A stretch of 41,032 nucleotides of DNA from Pseudomonadota bacterium (GTDB lineage Bacteria > Myxococcota_A > UBA796 > GCA-2862545), in contig CANLGQ010000006.1 of the NCBI GenBank assembly GCA_947490265.1, positions 1 to 41,032 of the forward strand, in the 5' to 3' direction. How positions within the stretch are numbered: the first letter of the stretch is position 1; the number at the start of each line of letters is the position of its first letter. Below the pieces are notes generated by a model that was not told where the DNA came from, searched no databases, and worked only from the letters and a program-made list of their open reading frames with translations. Of this stretch, positions 1 through 9,064 are shown piece after piece. The position numbers were made by a program, and so were the translations under genes.

Positions 1-10
1 TGCCTGTGAG

Positions 11-649
11 TCAGGCGCCGATCGCGTACGCCGTGACGTCGATCACGAAGGTGAGCTCGTCCTTATTCCGAATCGCCCCTAGAAACGCCGAATAGGGCTG
101 AAACCGCCAGTCCGTCTGCCGCGCTTGAAAGCGACCCGACGCCTTCAAGGTCCGGCCGTCGGCGGAGACGTTCATCTCGATCGCCGTGGTCCGAACCCGC
201 CCGCGCAGCGTCATCTCCCCGTTCACCACGTACCGCCCGCCGCGACCGGTGCATGTGGTGCTCTCGAACCGGATCTCGGAGAACCTCGCCCGGTCGAGTT
301 GGTTCGGCGCCCAAAAGTTGGCCGAGATCTTCGCCTTATCCGAGGCGGAAACGCCCCCGAGGTCGATCCCGGCCTTGGCCCGGTAACCCGGCGGGTCGAC
401 GCGCAGTCCCGCCACCGGCACCGTCACCGCAACCCGACAGGCCGCCGGATCCGCCGGATCCCACACAACCGTGCCCGACCAGCCGGTGGCCCCGATCGCA
501 TGATCGTGAGCGAGGGTCGCAGCCAGCGTCGCGGGGTCGCGCAGCACGATGACGAACAGCGTGCTGGCGGGCGCGTCGATCGCATACGAGACAGGCTCTC
601 CGGCGGCGGCGGTTCCCAGGAGTGCGAGCCAAGAAAGGAGCGGGATCAT
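11..649 (-). CDS. YceI-like family protein with signal peptide
   Basis: N-terminal hydrophobic signal (MIPLLSWLALLGTAAAG); YceI-like pattern including FSEIRFEST, GEMTLRGRVRT and a C-terminal beta-rich region. Confidence 0.65.
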   Translation of the reverse strand: MIPLLSWLALLGTAAAGEPVSYAIDAPASTLFVIVLRDPATLAATLAHDHAIGATGWSGTVVWDPADPAACRVAVTVPVAGLRVDPPGYRAKAGIDLGGVSASDKAKISANFWAPNQLDRARFSEIRFESTTCTGRGGRYVVNGEMTLRGRVRTTAIEMNVSADGRTLKASGRFQARQTDWRFQPYSAFLGAIRNKDELTFVIDVTAYAIGA

Positions 650-686
650 GGTTGCCTCCCGTCCCTTTCCTAAGCACCGTTGTGGA

Positions 687-1547
687 TCAGGCGCGCTGAC
701 GCATCAGCCCCTCTTGAACGCAGGATGCGACGAGGTTTCCGGCGCGGTCGAAGAACTGGCCGCGCACCAGCCCGCGGGCCCCACTCGCCGACGGGCTCTC
801 GATGCTGTACAGGATCCAATCGTCGAGCCGGAACGGCCGGTGGAACCACATCGCGTGATCCAGGCTCGCCACCTGCATTCCCGGCGTGAGCCAGCTCACG
901 CCGTGGGGCTGCATCGCCGTCGTCAGAAAATGGAAGTCCGACGCATAAGCCAGGAGGTACCTATGGACCCCCGGATCGTCGGGCAGGGGACCGCTCGCCC
1001 GATACCACACATGCCGGGTGGGCGCGCGGCGGTCTGGCCGGAGGGGATCGTGCGGGTTCACCGGCCGGATCTCGATCGGCCGGTCGGCGACGGCCTGGGC
1101 CCGCAGGGGCTCGGGGATCTTCGGGGCCACCCGGCGAGCCCGCTCGGTCTCCGACTCGAGCCCCTCGGGCCCGGGCACCGACGGCATGCGATCCTGGTGC
1201 TCAAAGCCGGGTTCCTCGGTCTGAAACGACGCGGCGAGGGTGAAGATGGCACGGCCCTTCTGAATGGCCACCACCCGCCGGGTCGTGAAGCTCTTCCCGT
1301 CGCGGATGCGATCGACCTCGTACACCACCGGGACGCGGGCATCGCCCTGCCGCAGAAAATAGCCTTGCAACGAGTGCACGGGCCGATCGGCCTCCACGGT
1401 CTGCGCCGCTGCCGACAACGCCTGCCCGACCACCTGGCCCCCGAAGATCGCCCCCCAACCGAGATCCTGGCTCTGGCCGCGGAACAAGTCGACCTCGATC
1501 CGCTCGAGACGCAGCAGCTCGAGGAGCTCGCTCAAGACGCTGCTCAT
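687..1547 (-). CDS. tesB: Acyl-CoA thioesterase II (TesB-like)
   Basis: MSSVLSELLELLRLERIEVDLFRGQSQDLGWGAIFGGQVVGQALSAA, LQGYFLRQGD, HAMWFHRPFRLDDWILY. Start trimmed from the longer ORF (687..1931) to the ATG at 1547, which overlaps the upstream stop. Confidence 0.9.
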   Translation of the reverse strand: MSSVLSELLELLRLERIEVDLFRGQSQDLGWGAIFGGQVVGQALSAAAQTVEADRPVHSLQGYFLRQGDARVPVVYEVDRIRDGKSFTTRRVVAIQKGRAIFTLAASFQTEEPGFEHQDRMPSVPGPEGLESETERARRVAPKIPEPLRAQAVADRPIEIRPVNPHDPLRPDRRAPTRHVWYRASGPLPDDPGVHRYLLAYASDFHFLTTAMQPHGVSWLTPGMQVASLDHAMWFHRPFRLDDWILYSIESPSASGARGLVRGQFFDRAGNLVASCVQEGLMRQRA

Positions 1548-2344
1548 TCGGTCCTCCGGTAGGCCCCGGTGTCTTTCAGGGCGCGCAACGCGGTGAACAC
1601 CGCCAACGGGCCGCCGCCCGAACCGGCTCGGATCGCGGGCGATCCGGGGCGCAAGAAAGGGTTCGTGGCTTGCTCTTCGCCAATCGTGGCCGGAAGCGAG
1701 CAGCCTCCGGCGGACCGAGTGGCCTCGACGCGGGCGATCCGGGCGAGGAGAGCCTGGTTGTCCGGCTCGACCGACGCGGCAAAGCGCAGGTTGTCGAGCG
1801 TATACTCGTGCCCGCAACACACCGCGGTTCGCGGCGGGAGCGAAGCGAGCCGCAGGAGGCTGTGGAACATCGCCTCGGCAGGGCCATCGAACAGCCGTCC
1901 GCAGCCGCCCGCGAACAGGGTATCGCCGCAAAACAGTGCCCCGTCGTCGCCGGGGATCCAGTAGGAGAGGTGCCCGTTCAGGTGCCCCTCGGTGCGCATC
2001 ACCTGGGCGGTGAGCGGGCCGAGCGCTACCCGATCCCCCTCGTCGACCGACCGGGTGAGGCCGGGAATCGTACCCAACCCCACGATCGGGAGGGTTCCCG
2101 CGAGATCTCTGGCGATCCCCAGGTGGTCCGCGTGGGTATGGGTAATCCAGACCTGGGTGGGGACGAGCCCGAGCCGCTCACAGGCCGCCAGCGCCTCCCG
2201 CGCACCGGGCCCGTCGATCAGCGCCACGTCGGCGCCGGCGACCGCGATCCACACGAGGTTGTCGGTTCCCGCCGGGACGGCGTGGATCGTCAGTTGCCCC
2301 CCGCAAGCGGTCCACGGGGGGATCGGCGCGGTGACGGCGTGCAT
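1544..2344 (-). CDS. gloB: MBL-fold hydrolase, hydroxyacylglutathione hydrolase (glyoxalase II)-like
   Basis: THTHADHLG metal-binding motif, FCGDTLFAGGCGRLFDG, CGHEYTLDNLRFA. Confidence 0.85.
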   Translation of the reverse strand: MHAVTAPIPPWTACGGQLTIHAVPAGTDNLVWIAVAGADVALIDGPGAREALAACERLGLVPTQVWITHTHADHLGIARDLAGTLPIVGLGTIPGLTRSVDEGDRVALGPLTAQVMRTEGHLNGHLSYWIPGDDGALFCGDTLFAGGCGRLFDGPAEAMFHSLLRLASLPPRTAVCCGHEYTLDNLRFAASVEPDNQALLARIARVEATRSAGGCSLPATIGEEQATNPFLRPGSPAIRAGSGGGPLAVFTALRALKDTGAYRRTE

Positions 2345-2346
2345 GG

Positions 2347-2529
2347 CTACCAGTGCGGGGGGGGCGCGTCTTCGGTGGGGGCCGACGCGATCACCGCCTG
2401 CACCTGGCTGAGGTCGGCTCGCAGCCGGTCGATCTCGGCGCGGAGACCCTGCACCACCTCGTCGAGCTCCTCGATCCGCTTCTCCTGAAATGCATACAGC
2501 ACCTCGATCTCGATGAGCCGTTCCTCCAC
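2347..2529 (-). CDS. SlyX-like short coiled-coil protein
   Basis: VEERLIEIEVLYAFQEKRIEELDEVVQGLRAEIDRLRADL plus C-terminal APPPHW; probable GTG start at 2529. Confidence 0.65.
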   Translation of the reverse strand: MEERLIEIEVLYAFQEKRIEELDEVVQGLRAEIDRLRADLSQVQAVIASAPTEDAPPPHW

Positions 2530-2575
2530 GACACCCTCGCTTGCGTTAGTCAGCCGGTTCCGCCAGGAGCCGGGC

Positions 2576-4654
2576 TTGGTCGATCCCATCGTAACCGAGG
2601 AACAGGGGAACCTCGAACGCGTTCGCGTCATGCTGGAGGAGCGCCCCCCCGAGATGCCCCCGAAGGAAGCGGGGATCGTGGCCGAGCTCGTGCGGCTTCG
2701 CGAAGAGGTACACTCCGCAAAGGAGGAGGATAAACCGTCTCTTCTCCAGCAGTACGATCACCAATGGGCGCTCCTGTCCCAGCTGCGGGTCGCGCGCGGC
2801 GAAGCCGGCCAGGTCGACCCGTCGTCCCCCTACTTTGGGCACCTCCAGGTCGTCGAGGAGGCCCGCCCCCGCGACGTGTTCCTCGGCAAGGCCACCCGGA
2901 TCGAGCAGGGGATCCGGATCGTGGACTGGCGGAACGCGCCCATCTCCAAGATCTTCTACCGCTATCAGCAGGGAGAGGAGTACGAGGAGCTCCTCGGCGG
3001 GCGCCCGGTGGCCGGCCAGGTCTTGATCCGCCGCACCGTGGGCATCACCGCCGGGCAGCTATTCCGTGTCGAGGCACCGGAGGGCAACTTCGTCTCGGAG
3101 GAGGGCACCTGGGTGCGCGAGGCGCGCGCCCGGCCGCGCCTGCTCGGCGGGGAAGGGAGCTCCGCCCGCGCGCATGCGCTGGGAGCAGGCCACGAACGCC
3201 GTCTCGGCACCGATCTGGCCGGAGGGCGCCGCCGGGCCTCGAAGCACCTCCCCGACATCGCCGGGCTGCTCGACCCCGAGCAATTCGCGTTGATCACCCG
3301 TCCCTCCAGCGGTTTCGTCGTGATCCGCGGCGCAGCTGGATCGGGCAAGACCACTGTAGCGCTCCACCGCATCGCCTGGCTCGCCTACGACGATCCCACC
3401 GTCGATAGCGAGCGAACGCTGTTCATCGTCTTCTCCCCCGCGCTTCGCGAGTACGTGGCCCACGTGCTCCCCGCGCTCGGCATCCACCGGGTGGCGATCC
3501 GAGACTTTCACGGCTGGGCCCACCAGATCCGGCGCCGGCACTTCCCCCGACTTCCCGCCGCGATCCGCGAGGCCACCCCCGAGGTGGTGACGCGTCTGAA
3601 GCTCCACCCGGCGCTCCTGCTCGCCATGGAGCGCCACATTACCCGGGTCGTCGCACCGCCCACCGCAGAGAGCGCGGTCGACGACTGGATCTCCACCATC
3701 ACCGGCCTGCCCCAGCTCGAGGCCGCGCTGAGCGAGCTCGATCCCGAAGCGTTCACCGCCGCCGAGCTGGTTTCCGCGGTGACGTGGAGTCGGGATCGCG
3801 CAGAGGAGCTCCAGGCCTGGCTCGAGGACCCGGAGGAGGAGGTCGAACCCGCGCTCGACGCGGAAGACGAGGCGCTGCTCCTCCGCGCCCATCAGCTCCG
3901 CGCGGGCCCGCTGCGCGGCCGCAAGGGGGGCCCGCTCACCTTCCGCCACATCGCGGTCGATGAGGTGCAGGACTTCACGCCCACCGAGATCCGGGTGTTG
4001 ATCGCGTGTCTCGACGTCCACCGCTCGATCACCCTGGCGGGAGACACCCAACAACACGTGATGAAGGACGCCGGGTTCACGTCGTGGACGGCGTTTTTCG
4101 GCCACCTGGGGCTCGAAGGCGTTGCGGTCGACACCCTGCGGGTGGCCTACCGGTCGAGTCGCCAGATCGTAGCATTCGCCCTAGCACTTCTCGGAAGCTA
4201 CCGCGAAGACGAGGAGGCCCCCCTGGTGACGCGGGAAGGCCCGCCGGTCGAGCTGTTCCAGTTCACCGACACGGGCGCCGCCGTCGCCTTCCTCGTGGAG
4301 GTGCTGCGCCAGCTCCAGCGCGACGAACCCCTCGCGAACATCGCGATCCTGTGCCCGAACGCCCAGGTCGCGGGGGTGTGGGCGGCCGGACTGATCGACA
4401 GCGAGGTTCCCCGGGTGCGACGCATCGAAGGGCACGAATTCAGCTTCGCCCCGGGCATCGAGGTCTGCGAGATCGAGCAGGTCAAGGGCCTGGAGTTCGA
4501 CTACGTGGTCCTCGCCGACGTCAGCGCGACCTGGTGGCGCGAAAGCTCCGCCGCGCGCCGCACCCTGCACGTAGGGGCGACGCGGGCGATCCACCAACTG
4601 TGGCTCGTCTCGGTCGGAGCGGCCTCGGACATCGTGACCGAGGCGCTCGGGTAG
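2576..4654 (+). CDS. Superfamily 1 DNA/RNA helicase, HelD/UvrD-like
   Basis: Walker A GAAGSGKTTVALHRIAWL; Walker B IAVDEVQDFTPTE; GDTQQ; C-terminal EQVKGLEFDYVVL and LHVGATRA. Proposed TTG start at 2576 behind AGGAG; the ORF itself opens at 2513. Confidence 0.85.
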   Translation: MVDPIVTEEQGNLERVRVMLEERPPEMPPKEAGIVAELVRLREEVHSAKEEDKPSLLQQYDHQWALLSQLRVARGEAGQVDPSSPYFGHLQVVEEARPRDVFLGKATRIEQGIRIVDWRNAPISKIFYRYQQGEEYEELLGGRPVAGQVLIRRTVGITAGQLFRVEAPEGNFVSEEGTWVREARARPRLLGGEGSSARAHALGAGHERRLGTDLAGGRRRASKHLPDIAGLLDPEQFALITRPSSGFVVIRGAAGSGKTTVALHRIAWLAYDDPTVDSERTLFIVFSPALREYVAHVLPALGIHRVAIRDFHGWAHQIRRRHFPRLPAAIREATPEVVTRLKLHPALLLAMERHITRVVAPPTAESAVDDWISTITGLPQLEAALSELDPEAFTAAELVSAVTWSRDRAEELQAWLEDPEEEVEPALDAEDEALLLRAHQLRAGPLRGRKGGPLTFRHIAVDEVQDFTPTEIRVLIACLDVHRSITLAGDTQQHVMKDAGFTSWTAFFGHLGLEGVAVDTLRVAYRSSRQIVAFALALLGSYREDEEAPLVTREGPPVELFQFTDTGAAVAFLVEVLRQLQRDEPLANIAILCPNAQVAGVWAAGLIDSEVPRVRRIEGHEFSFAPGIEVCEIEQVKGLEFDYVVLADVSATWWRESSAARRTLHVGATRAIHQLWLVSVGAASDIVTEALG

Positions 4655-4750
4655 CCGAACCTAGCGGTCGAACACAGCGCTTGTGATCGGTGCTGGCACG
4701 AGGCGCCGTGGGGTTTGGGGGGGCGGCGAAGCCAGCCCCACAGCGGGTTT

Positions 4751-4800
4751 GCAGGGGCAGGGCCCCTGCGAGGCGCGCGGATTCCGACCGGTCGGAACCC
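4751..4800. terminator. Possible bidirectional termination region: two adjacent hairpins between convergent genes
   Basis: GCAGGGGC-AGG-GCCCCTGC (4751-4769) and the perfect 16-bp palindrome TTCCGACCGGTCGGAA (4782-4797). No U-tract. Confidence 0.4.
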
Positions 4801-4813
4801 GTGTGCCGAACCA

Positions 4814-5431
4814 CTAGAGTTGCTGCGAGTAGAACTCGATGATGGCCGCTTCGTTGAGCTCGAAGGGCACGTCGCCCCGGTCGGGCGCGGCGGTGAGCTT
4901 GCCGGTCATCTTGGCCGGATCCCACTCGAGCCACGAGGGCTTCGGCAACCCGGCGGTCGCTTCGACCGGCTCGAGGACGAAGCTCTTGGTCCGGCTCTTC
5001 TCGCGCACCGCGATCTCGCTCCCGGCCTTCACCGAGAAGCTCGGCCGGTCGACCCGCTGCCCGTTGACCTGGATGTGACCGTGAACGACGAGCTGGCGCG
5101 CTGCCGCCATCGTGCGGCCCAGACCCAGCCGCCAGACGAGGTTGTCGAGCCGCGACTCGAGCAGGACCATCAGGTTCTGGCCCGATGGACCCTTGAGGCG
5201 GCTCGCCTCGGTCACGTAGCGCTTGAACTGGCGCTCCAGGATCCCGTAGTGCCAACGGGCCTTTTGCTTCTCGGTCAACCGGATCTTGTAGTCGGACGGC
5301 TTCGTCCGACGGCGCGTGCCGTGCTCACCGGGTGGAAACGGCCGCGCGAGAGTAGCGGCTGTCGTCAGTCCGGGAAGCACCACGCCCACGGCCCGGCATC
5401 GCTTGAGCCGGGGTCCACGATATCGAGCCAT
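4814..5431 (-). CDS. rpsD: 30S ribosomal protein S4
   Basis: MARYRGPRLKRCRAVGVVLPG, PPGEHG, EKQKARWHYGILERQFKRY, S4 domain LESRLDNLVWRLGLGRTMAAARQLVVHGHIQVNGQRVDRPS, FYSQQL end. Confidence 0.95.
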   Translation of the reverse strand: MARYRGPRLKRCRAVGVVLPGLTTAATLARPFPPGEHGTRRRTKPSDYKIRLTEKQKARWHYGILERQFKRYVTEASRLKGPSGQNLMVLLESRLDNLVWRLGLGRTMAAARQLVVHGHIQVNGQRVDRPSFSVKAGSEIAVREKSRTKSFVLEPVEATAGLPKPSWLEWDPAKMTGKLTAAPDRGDVPFELNEAAIIEFYSQQL

Positions 5432-5521
5432 TGTCTGCTCCTGTGGGTGCTGGTTGAACGCGCTCGGGGGCTGATCAGTACGATCGTGGGCCGGACGCGC
5501 GGCTCGAGATGAGCCAGGAAA

Positions 5522-5710
5522 CTACTTGACTTCGCGATGCACCGTGACACGGCGCAGGAAGGGATTGTACTTGCGACGCTCGAGGCGGGCCGGCGTGTTC
5601 TTCTTGTTCTTCTCAGTCGTGTACCGGCTCATGCCGGGAACGCCGGAGTCCTTCTGCTCGGTGCACTCCAGATGGATACTCTGGCGGGCAGCCTGCTTCT
5701 TCTTGGCCAC
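5522..5710 (-). CDS. rpmG: 50S ribosomal protein L33
   Basis: [12 protein letters not shown]...[33 protein letters not shown]; good SD (GGAGAGGTGAAACATG). Confidence 0.9.
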   Translation of the reverse strand: MAKKKQAARQSIHLECTEQKDSGVPGMSRYTTEKNKKNTPARLERRKYNPFLRRVTVHREVK

Positions 5711-5749
5711 GTTTCACCTCTCCTCGACGCTCGCAACGCGGGGCCCGCC

Positions 5750-5777
5750 TCATTAACGACCCGTGCGCAGAAGTCAA
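5750..5777 (-). promoter_or_regulatory. Putative sigma70-type promoter for rpmG-rpsD
   Basis: On the minus strand TTGACT-N16-TAATGA in the divergent intergenic region upstream of rpmG. Confidence 0.4.
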
Positions 5778-5805
5778 ACGAGCCCGCGTGGCGTAGAGTG
5801 CCGCC

Positions 5806-7104
5806 GTGCTCCGCGTGCGACCCGTCACCTGGGAACTCCCCGGAATCGACAATGAAGAGGGGGTGATCTGGCTCGGCTGGATCATCCGCCTGCGATGGGT
5901 CGCGATCGTGGCGCAGCTGGTCACCGTCTCGCTCACGTACCGCTTGCTCGACTCCCCAGGAACCACCCTCCCGATCCTCGGCGGCGTCATGGGGGGCCTG
6001 GCACTCGCCAACGGGCTCGCCACCCGAGCGGCGCCCCGGATCCGCCCCTTCCCCCGCGAGGCGCTGCTCGCTCACCTGTCGCTCGACGTCGTGGCGCTCA
6101 CCGCGTTCTTCGGCCTCGCCGGTGGCCAAGACAACCCGTTCACCGCGCTGTACTTGATCCACGTGGCGATGGGGGCGCTGATGCTCCCGGCCCGACTCGC
6201 CGTCGCGCTCAGCGGGCTCGTGCTCGCCTGCTATGTGCTGATCCTGTCGGTTCACCTGCCGCTCCACCTCGATCGCCACCTCCTCACCGAGGCCGCCCTC
6301 ACCCACCTCGGCCGACTCATCAGCTTTGCGATCACGGTGATCTCGGTCACCGGCTTCGTGACCGGTCTGACGCGCAGTCTCCGGGCGAACAAGCAACAGC
6401 TCCTCGACGCACGGGAGCGCACTGCCCGGGTCGACCGACTGCGGGCGGTCGGAACCCTGGCCGCTGGCGCCGCGCACGAGCTGAACACCCCGCTCGGCAC
6501 GATCGGCCTGCGCATCCGGCGGGTCGGCCGCCGCCACGGCGACCCGGACACCGAGGCGGACCTCGGCGTCATCCGGACCCAACTCGACCGGTGCAAGGCG
6601 GTGGTCGATCAGCTCCTGGTGGGCGCCGGCGACCCGAGCGCGTCGGGGCTCGAGCGCCGGTCGCTCGCGCTCCTCGTGCGAGAGGCCATTGGGTTGTGGG
6701 CCAAGGGCAGCTCGATCCCGGTGGAGCTCACCGATGCCTCCGATGGCCTCGCGATCGAGGTGCCGCGCATCGCGTTCGGCCAGGCCCTGATCAACCTGCT
6801 CGAAAACGCGCGCGAGGCCCAGACTGAGCGTGGTTCGAACCAGGCGATCGCCGTTCGCGTCGGCCGGGAGGGCACCCACGGCGTCGTCGAGATCTTGGAC
6901 CGGGGGATCGGCCTCCCCGCCGACCCCGCCCGGGTCGGCGACCCATTTTTCACGACCAAAGACACCGGGACCGGACTCGGCGTCTTCGTCGCGCGAGCGG
7001 TCGCGGATGGGGCCGGAGGCGGGTTGAGTTACTTGAGCCGCGAAGACGGACCGGGAACCATCGCCCGTTGGTGGTTTCCCGAGAATCAACGGAGGGCACC
7101 ATGA
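5806..7104 (+). CDS. regB: RegB/PrrB-type redox sensor histidine kinase
   Basis: N-terminal multi-TM region with GGQDNPF (GGXXNPF quinone-site motif); H-box AAGAAHELNTPLGTI; Cys in LDRCKAVVDQLL about 39 residues after the His; N and G boxes (INLLENAREA, DRGIGLP, GTGLGVFVAR). Confidence 0.85.
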   Translation: MLRVRPVTWELPGIDNEEGVIWLGWIIRLRWVAIVAQLVTVSLTYRLLDSPGTTLPILGGVMGGLALANGLATRAAPRIRPFPREALLAHLSLDVVALTAFFGLAGGQDNPFTALYLIHVAMGALMLPARLAVALSGLVLACYVLILSVHLPLHLDRHLLTEAALTHLGRLISFAITVISVTGFVTGLTRSLRANKQQLLDARERTARVDRLRAVGTLAAGAAHELNTPLGTIGLRIRRVGRRHGDPDTEADLGVIRTQLDRCKAVVDQLLVGAGDPSASGLERRSLALLVREAIGLWAKGSSIPVELTDASDGLAIEVPRIAFGQALINLLENAREAQTERGSNQAIAVRVGREGTHGVVEILDRGIGLPADPARVGDPFFTTKDTGTGLGVFVARAVADGAGGGLSYLSREDGPGTIARWWFPENQRRAP

Positions 7105-7655
7105 ACGTGCGGCCGGCACTGGGACCGAAGCGACTGCTCATCGTGGATGATGACGACGACTTTCGCACCTCGATGGCTCTCGAATTCACCGATCGAGGCT
7201 ACCAGGTCCAGGCGGCCGCCGACTCGCGGGAGGCGCTCGGGATCGCGGCCGTGCATCGTCCGCACTACGCCGCCATCGACCTCCGGCTGGGCGGAGAGCG
7301 AGGCCTCGAGGTGCTGCAGGAGCTGATCCAGCGACAGCCGGACCTCGTGGCGGTGGTCCTCACCGGCTACGGCTCGGTGGCGACCGCGGTGGAGGCCGTC
7401 AAGCTCGGGGCCCGCCACTACCTGACGAAGCCGGTCGACCCGGATCAGATCGAAGCCGCCTTCGATCGCTCGGAGAAAGGCGATCCCACCGTCGAGATGC
7501 CGGCCCAGCCGCCGTCCCTCGCCCGGCACGAGCGCGAGTACATCGAGTACGTCTTGGCGACGACGGGGGGCAACATCTCCGAGGCGGCCCGCCGCCTGGG
7601 CCTCCACCGCCAGAGCCTCCAGCGGAAGCTCCGGAAATACCCGCCTCGTCGATGA
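7101..7655 (+). CDS. regA: RegA/ActR-type response regulator with Fis-type HTH
   Basis: LLIVDDDDDFR, AAIDLRLGGERGLEVL, LTGYGSVATAVEAVKLGARHYLTKP, C-terminal [29 protein letters not shown]. Start trimmed to the ATG overlapping the regB stop. Confidence 0.88.
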   Translation: MNVRPALGPKRLLIVDDDDDFRTSMALEFTDRGYQVQAAADSREALGIAAVHRPHYAAIDLRLGGERGLEVLQELIQRQPDLVAVVLTGYGSVATAVEAVKLGARHYLTKPVDPDQIEAAFDRSEKGDPTVEMPAQPPSLARHEREYIEYVLATTGGNISEAARRLGLHRQSLQRKLRKYPPRR

Positions 7656-9064
7656 TCGTCCTCGTCCTTGCCCTCTCCTCCCCCGCGGTCGCGGGCACCG
7701 GCTGGCGGCCCGCGGCCGGTGCCGCGTTCGGCCGCGGCGGGTTGCTCACCGAGTCCGCTCGCGTGGAACCCGACGAATTCGCCCTGTCGCTCACCGGGAT
7801 GCTCGCCGACGGCGAGAACGAGGCGGGGCTGGCCCTCGTGGGGTCCGGCTCGTTCGCGTGGGACAACCGCCTGCGGGTCGACCTGTCGGTCCCGGCCTGG
7901 CTGTTCGCTCAGTCGGGCGACTTCGCCGGGCCGGCGAGCGGCGACGCGTCGCTTCAGGCGATCGTCCCGTTTTCCCGCGGGTCGGTCGCCGCAGCGGTGA
8001 TCCCCCGCATCGGCCTTCCCACGGCCACCGACGCTGCCGGGCTCGAGGCCGGTCCGAGCGCTGCGCTGCTCCTGGCGGTCGGCGGCGGCGACCGGCTCGC
8101 GTGGGCCGCGCACGTGGGCCCGGTCCTGGCCCCCCAGCGGACGCTCCCGACGGGCGCGGAGACCGGGTCGGGCGTGGCCGTCGCCGGGGTGGGAGCCTTC
8201 GCGCCGAAACCGGCCTTTCGGCTCGGCCTCGAGGCTGCCGCTACGGCGGGGATCAACGCCGCTTCGAGCGCGGACCTGTTGGCCTTTGCCCAGGTCCGGC
8301 AGGACCGGGGCCTCGCGCTGTCCGTTTCCGGAGGGCGATCCCTTGGCCCCGCCTCCCCATCGAGCCGCTTGGTGGCCACGATCTCCTACACCCCCGAGCG
8401 CGAGCCGGCCGATCCCGACCCCGATCGCGATGGGATCGCCGAGGCCGACGCCTGCCCGAATTCTCCCGAAGATCTCGACGCCTTCGCCGATACGGACGGT
8501 TGCCCCGAGGCCGACAACGACGCCGACACCCTGGCCGACACGACCGACACCTGCCCCGACGCGGCCGGTCCGGCGAGCACCGGGGGATGCCCCGACACCG
8601 ACCTCGACGGGCGCCACGATGGCACCGACCGATGCCCCACCCTGCCGGGCCCGATCCGGGAGCGACCCGACCTCGCGGACGGCTGCCCCAAGAGCGCGTG
8701 GGCCACTGCGAAGCGGATCGAAGTCGTCCGTCCGGTCCGCTTCGACCTCTCGGGCCACCTCACCGATCCGGGGATCGTCGCCGAGCTCGCCGCCTACCTC
8801 GTGCTGCACCCCGAGCTCGGTCCGATCGAGGTGGGTGCCCACATGGCGAGCGGGTGGTCGGAAGAGGAGGCGCTGGGTCTGACGCGGGTGCGGGCCGAGC
8901 GGACGGTGGAGGTGCTGGTCCAGTGCGGGGTGTCCGGGAGCCGGCTCACGGCGGTGGGATACGGCACCACCCGCCCGATCGACACCAACCGGATCCCGTC
9001 GGGACAGGCGCGGAACGAGCGGATCGAGTTCCTGCTGCCCGCGGGTCGGACGCAGATCCCCTAG
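7652..9064 (+). CDS. Outer-membrane protein with TSP3-like repeats and C-terminal OmpA domain
   Basis: Signal peptide [36 protein letters not shown] repeats; OmpA C-domain with [35 protein letters not shown] and RNERIEF. Confidence 0.85.
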   Translation: MIVLVLALSSPAVAGTGWRPAAGAAFGRGGLLTESARVEPDEFALSLTGMLADGENEAGLALVGSGSFAWDNRLRVDLSVPAWLFAQSGDFAGPASGDASLQAIVPFSRGSVAAAVIPRIGLPTATDAAGLEAGPSAALLLAVGGGDRLAWAAHVGPVLAPQRTLPTGAETGSGVAVAGVGAFAPKPAFRLGLEAAATAGINAASSADLLAFAQVRQDRGLALSVSGGRSLGPASPSSRLVATISYTPEREPADPDPDRDGIAEADACPNSPEDLDAFADTDGCPEADNDADTLADTTDTCPDAAGPASTGGCPDTDLDGRHDGTDRCPTLPGPIRERPDLADGCPKSAWATAKRIEVVRPVRFDLSGHLTDPGIVAELAAYLVLHPELGPIEVGAHMASGWSEEEALGLTRVRAERTVEVLVQCGVSGSRLTAVGYGTTRPIDTNRIPSGQARNERIEFLLPAGRTQIP

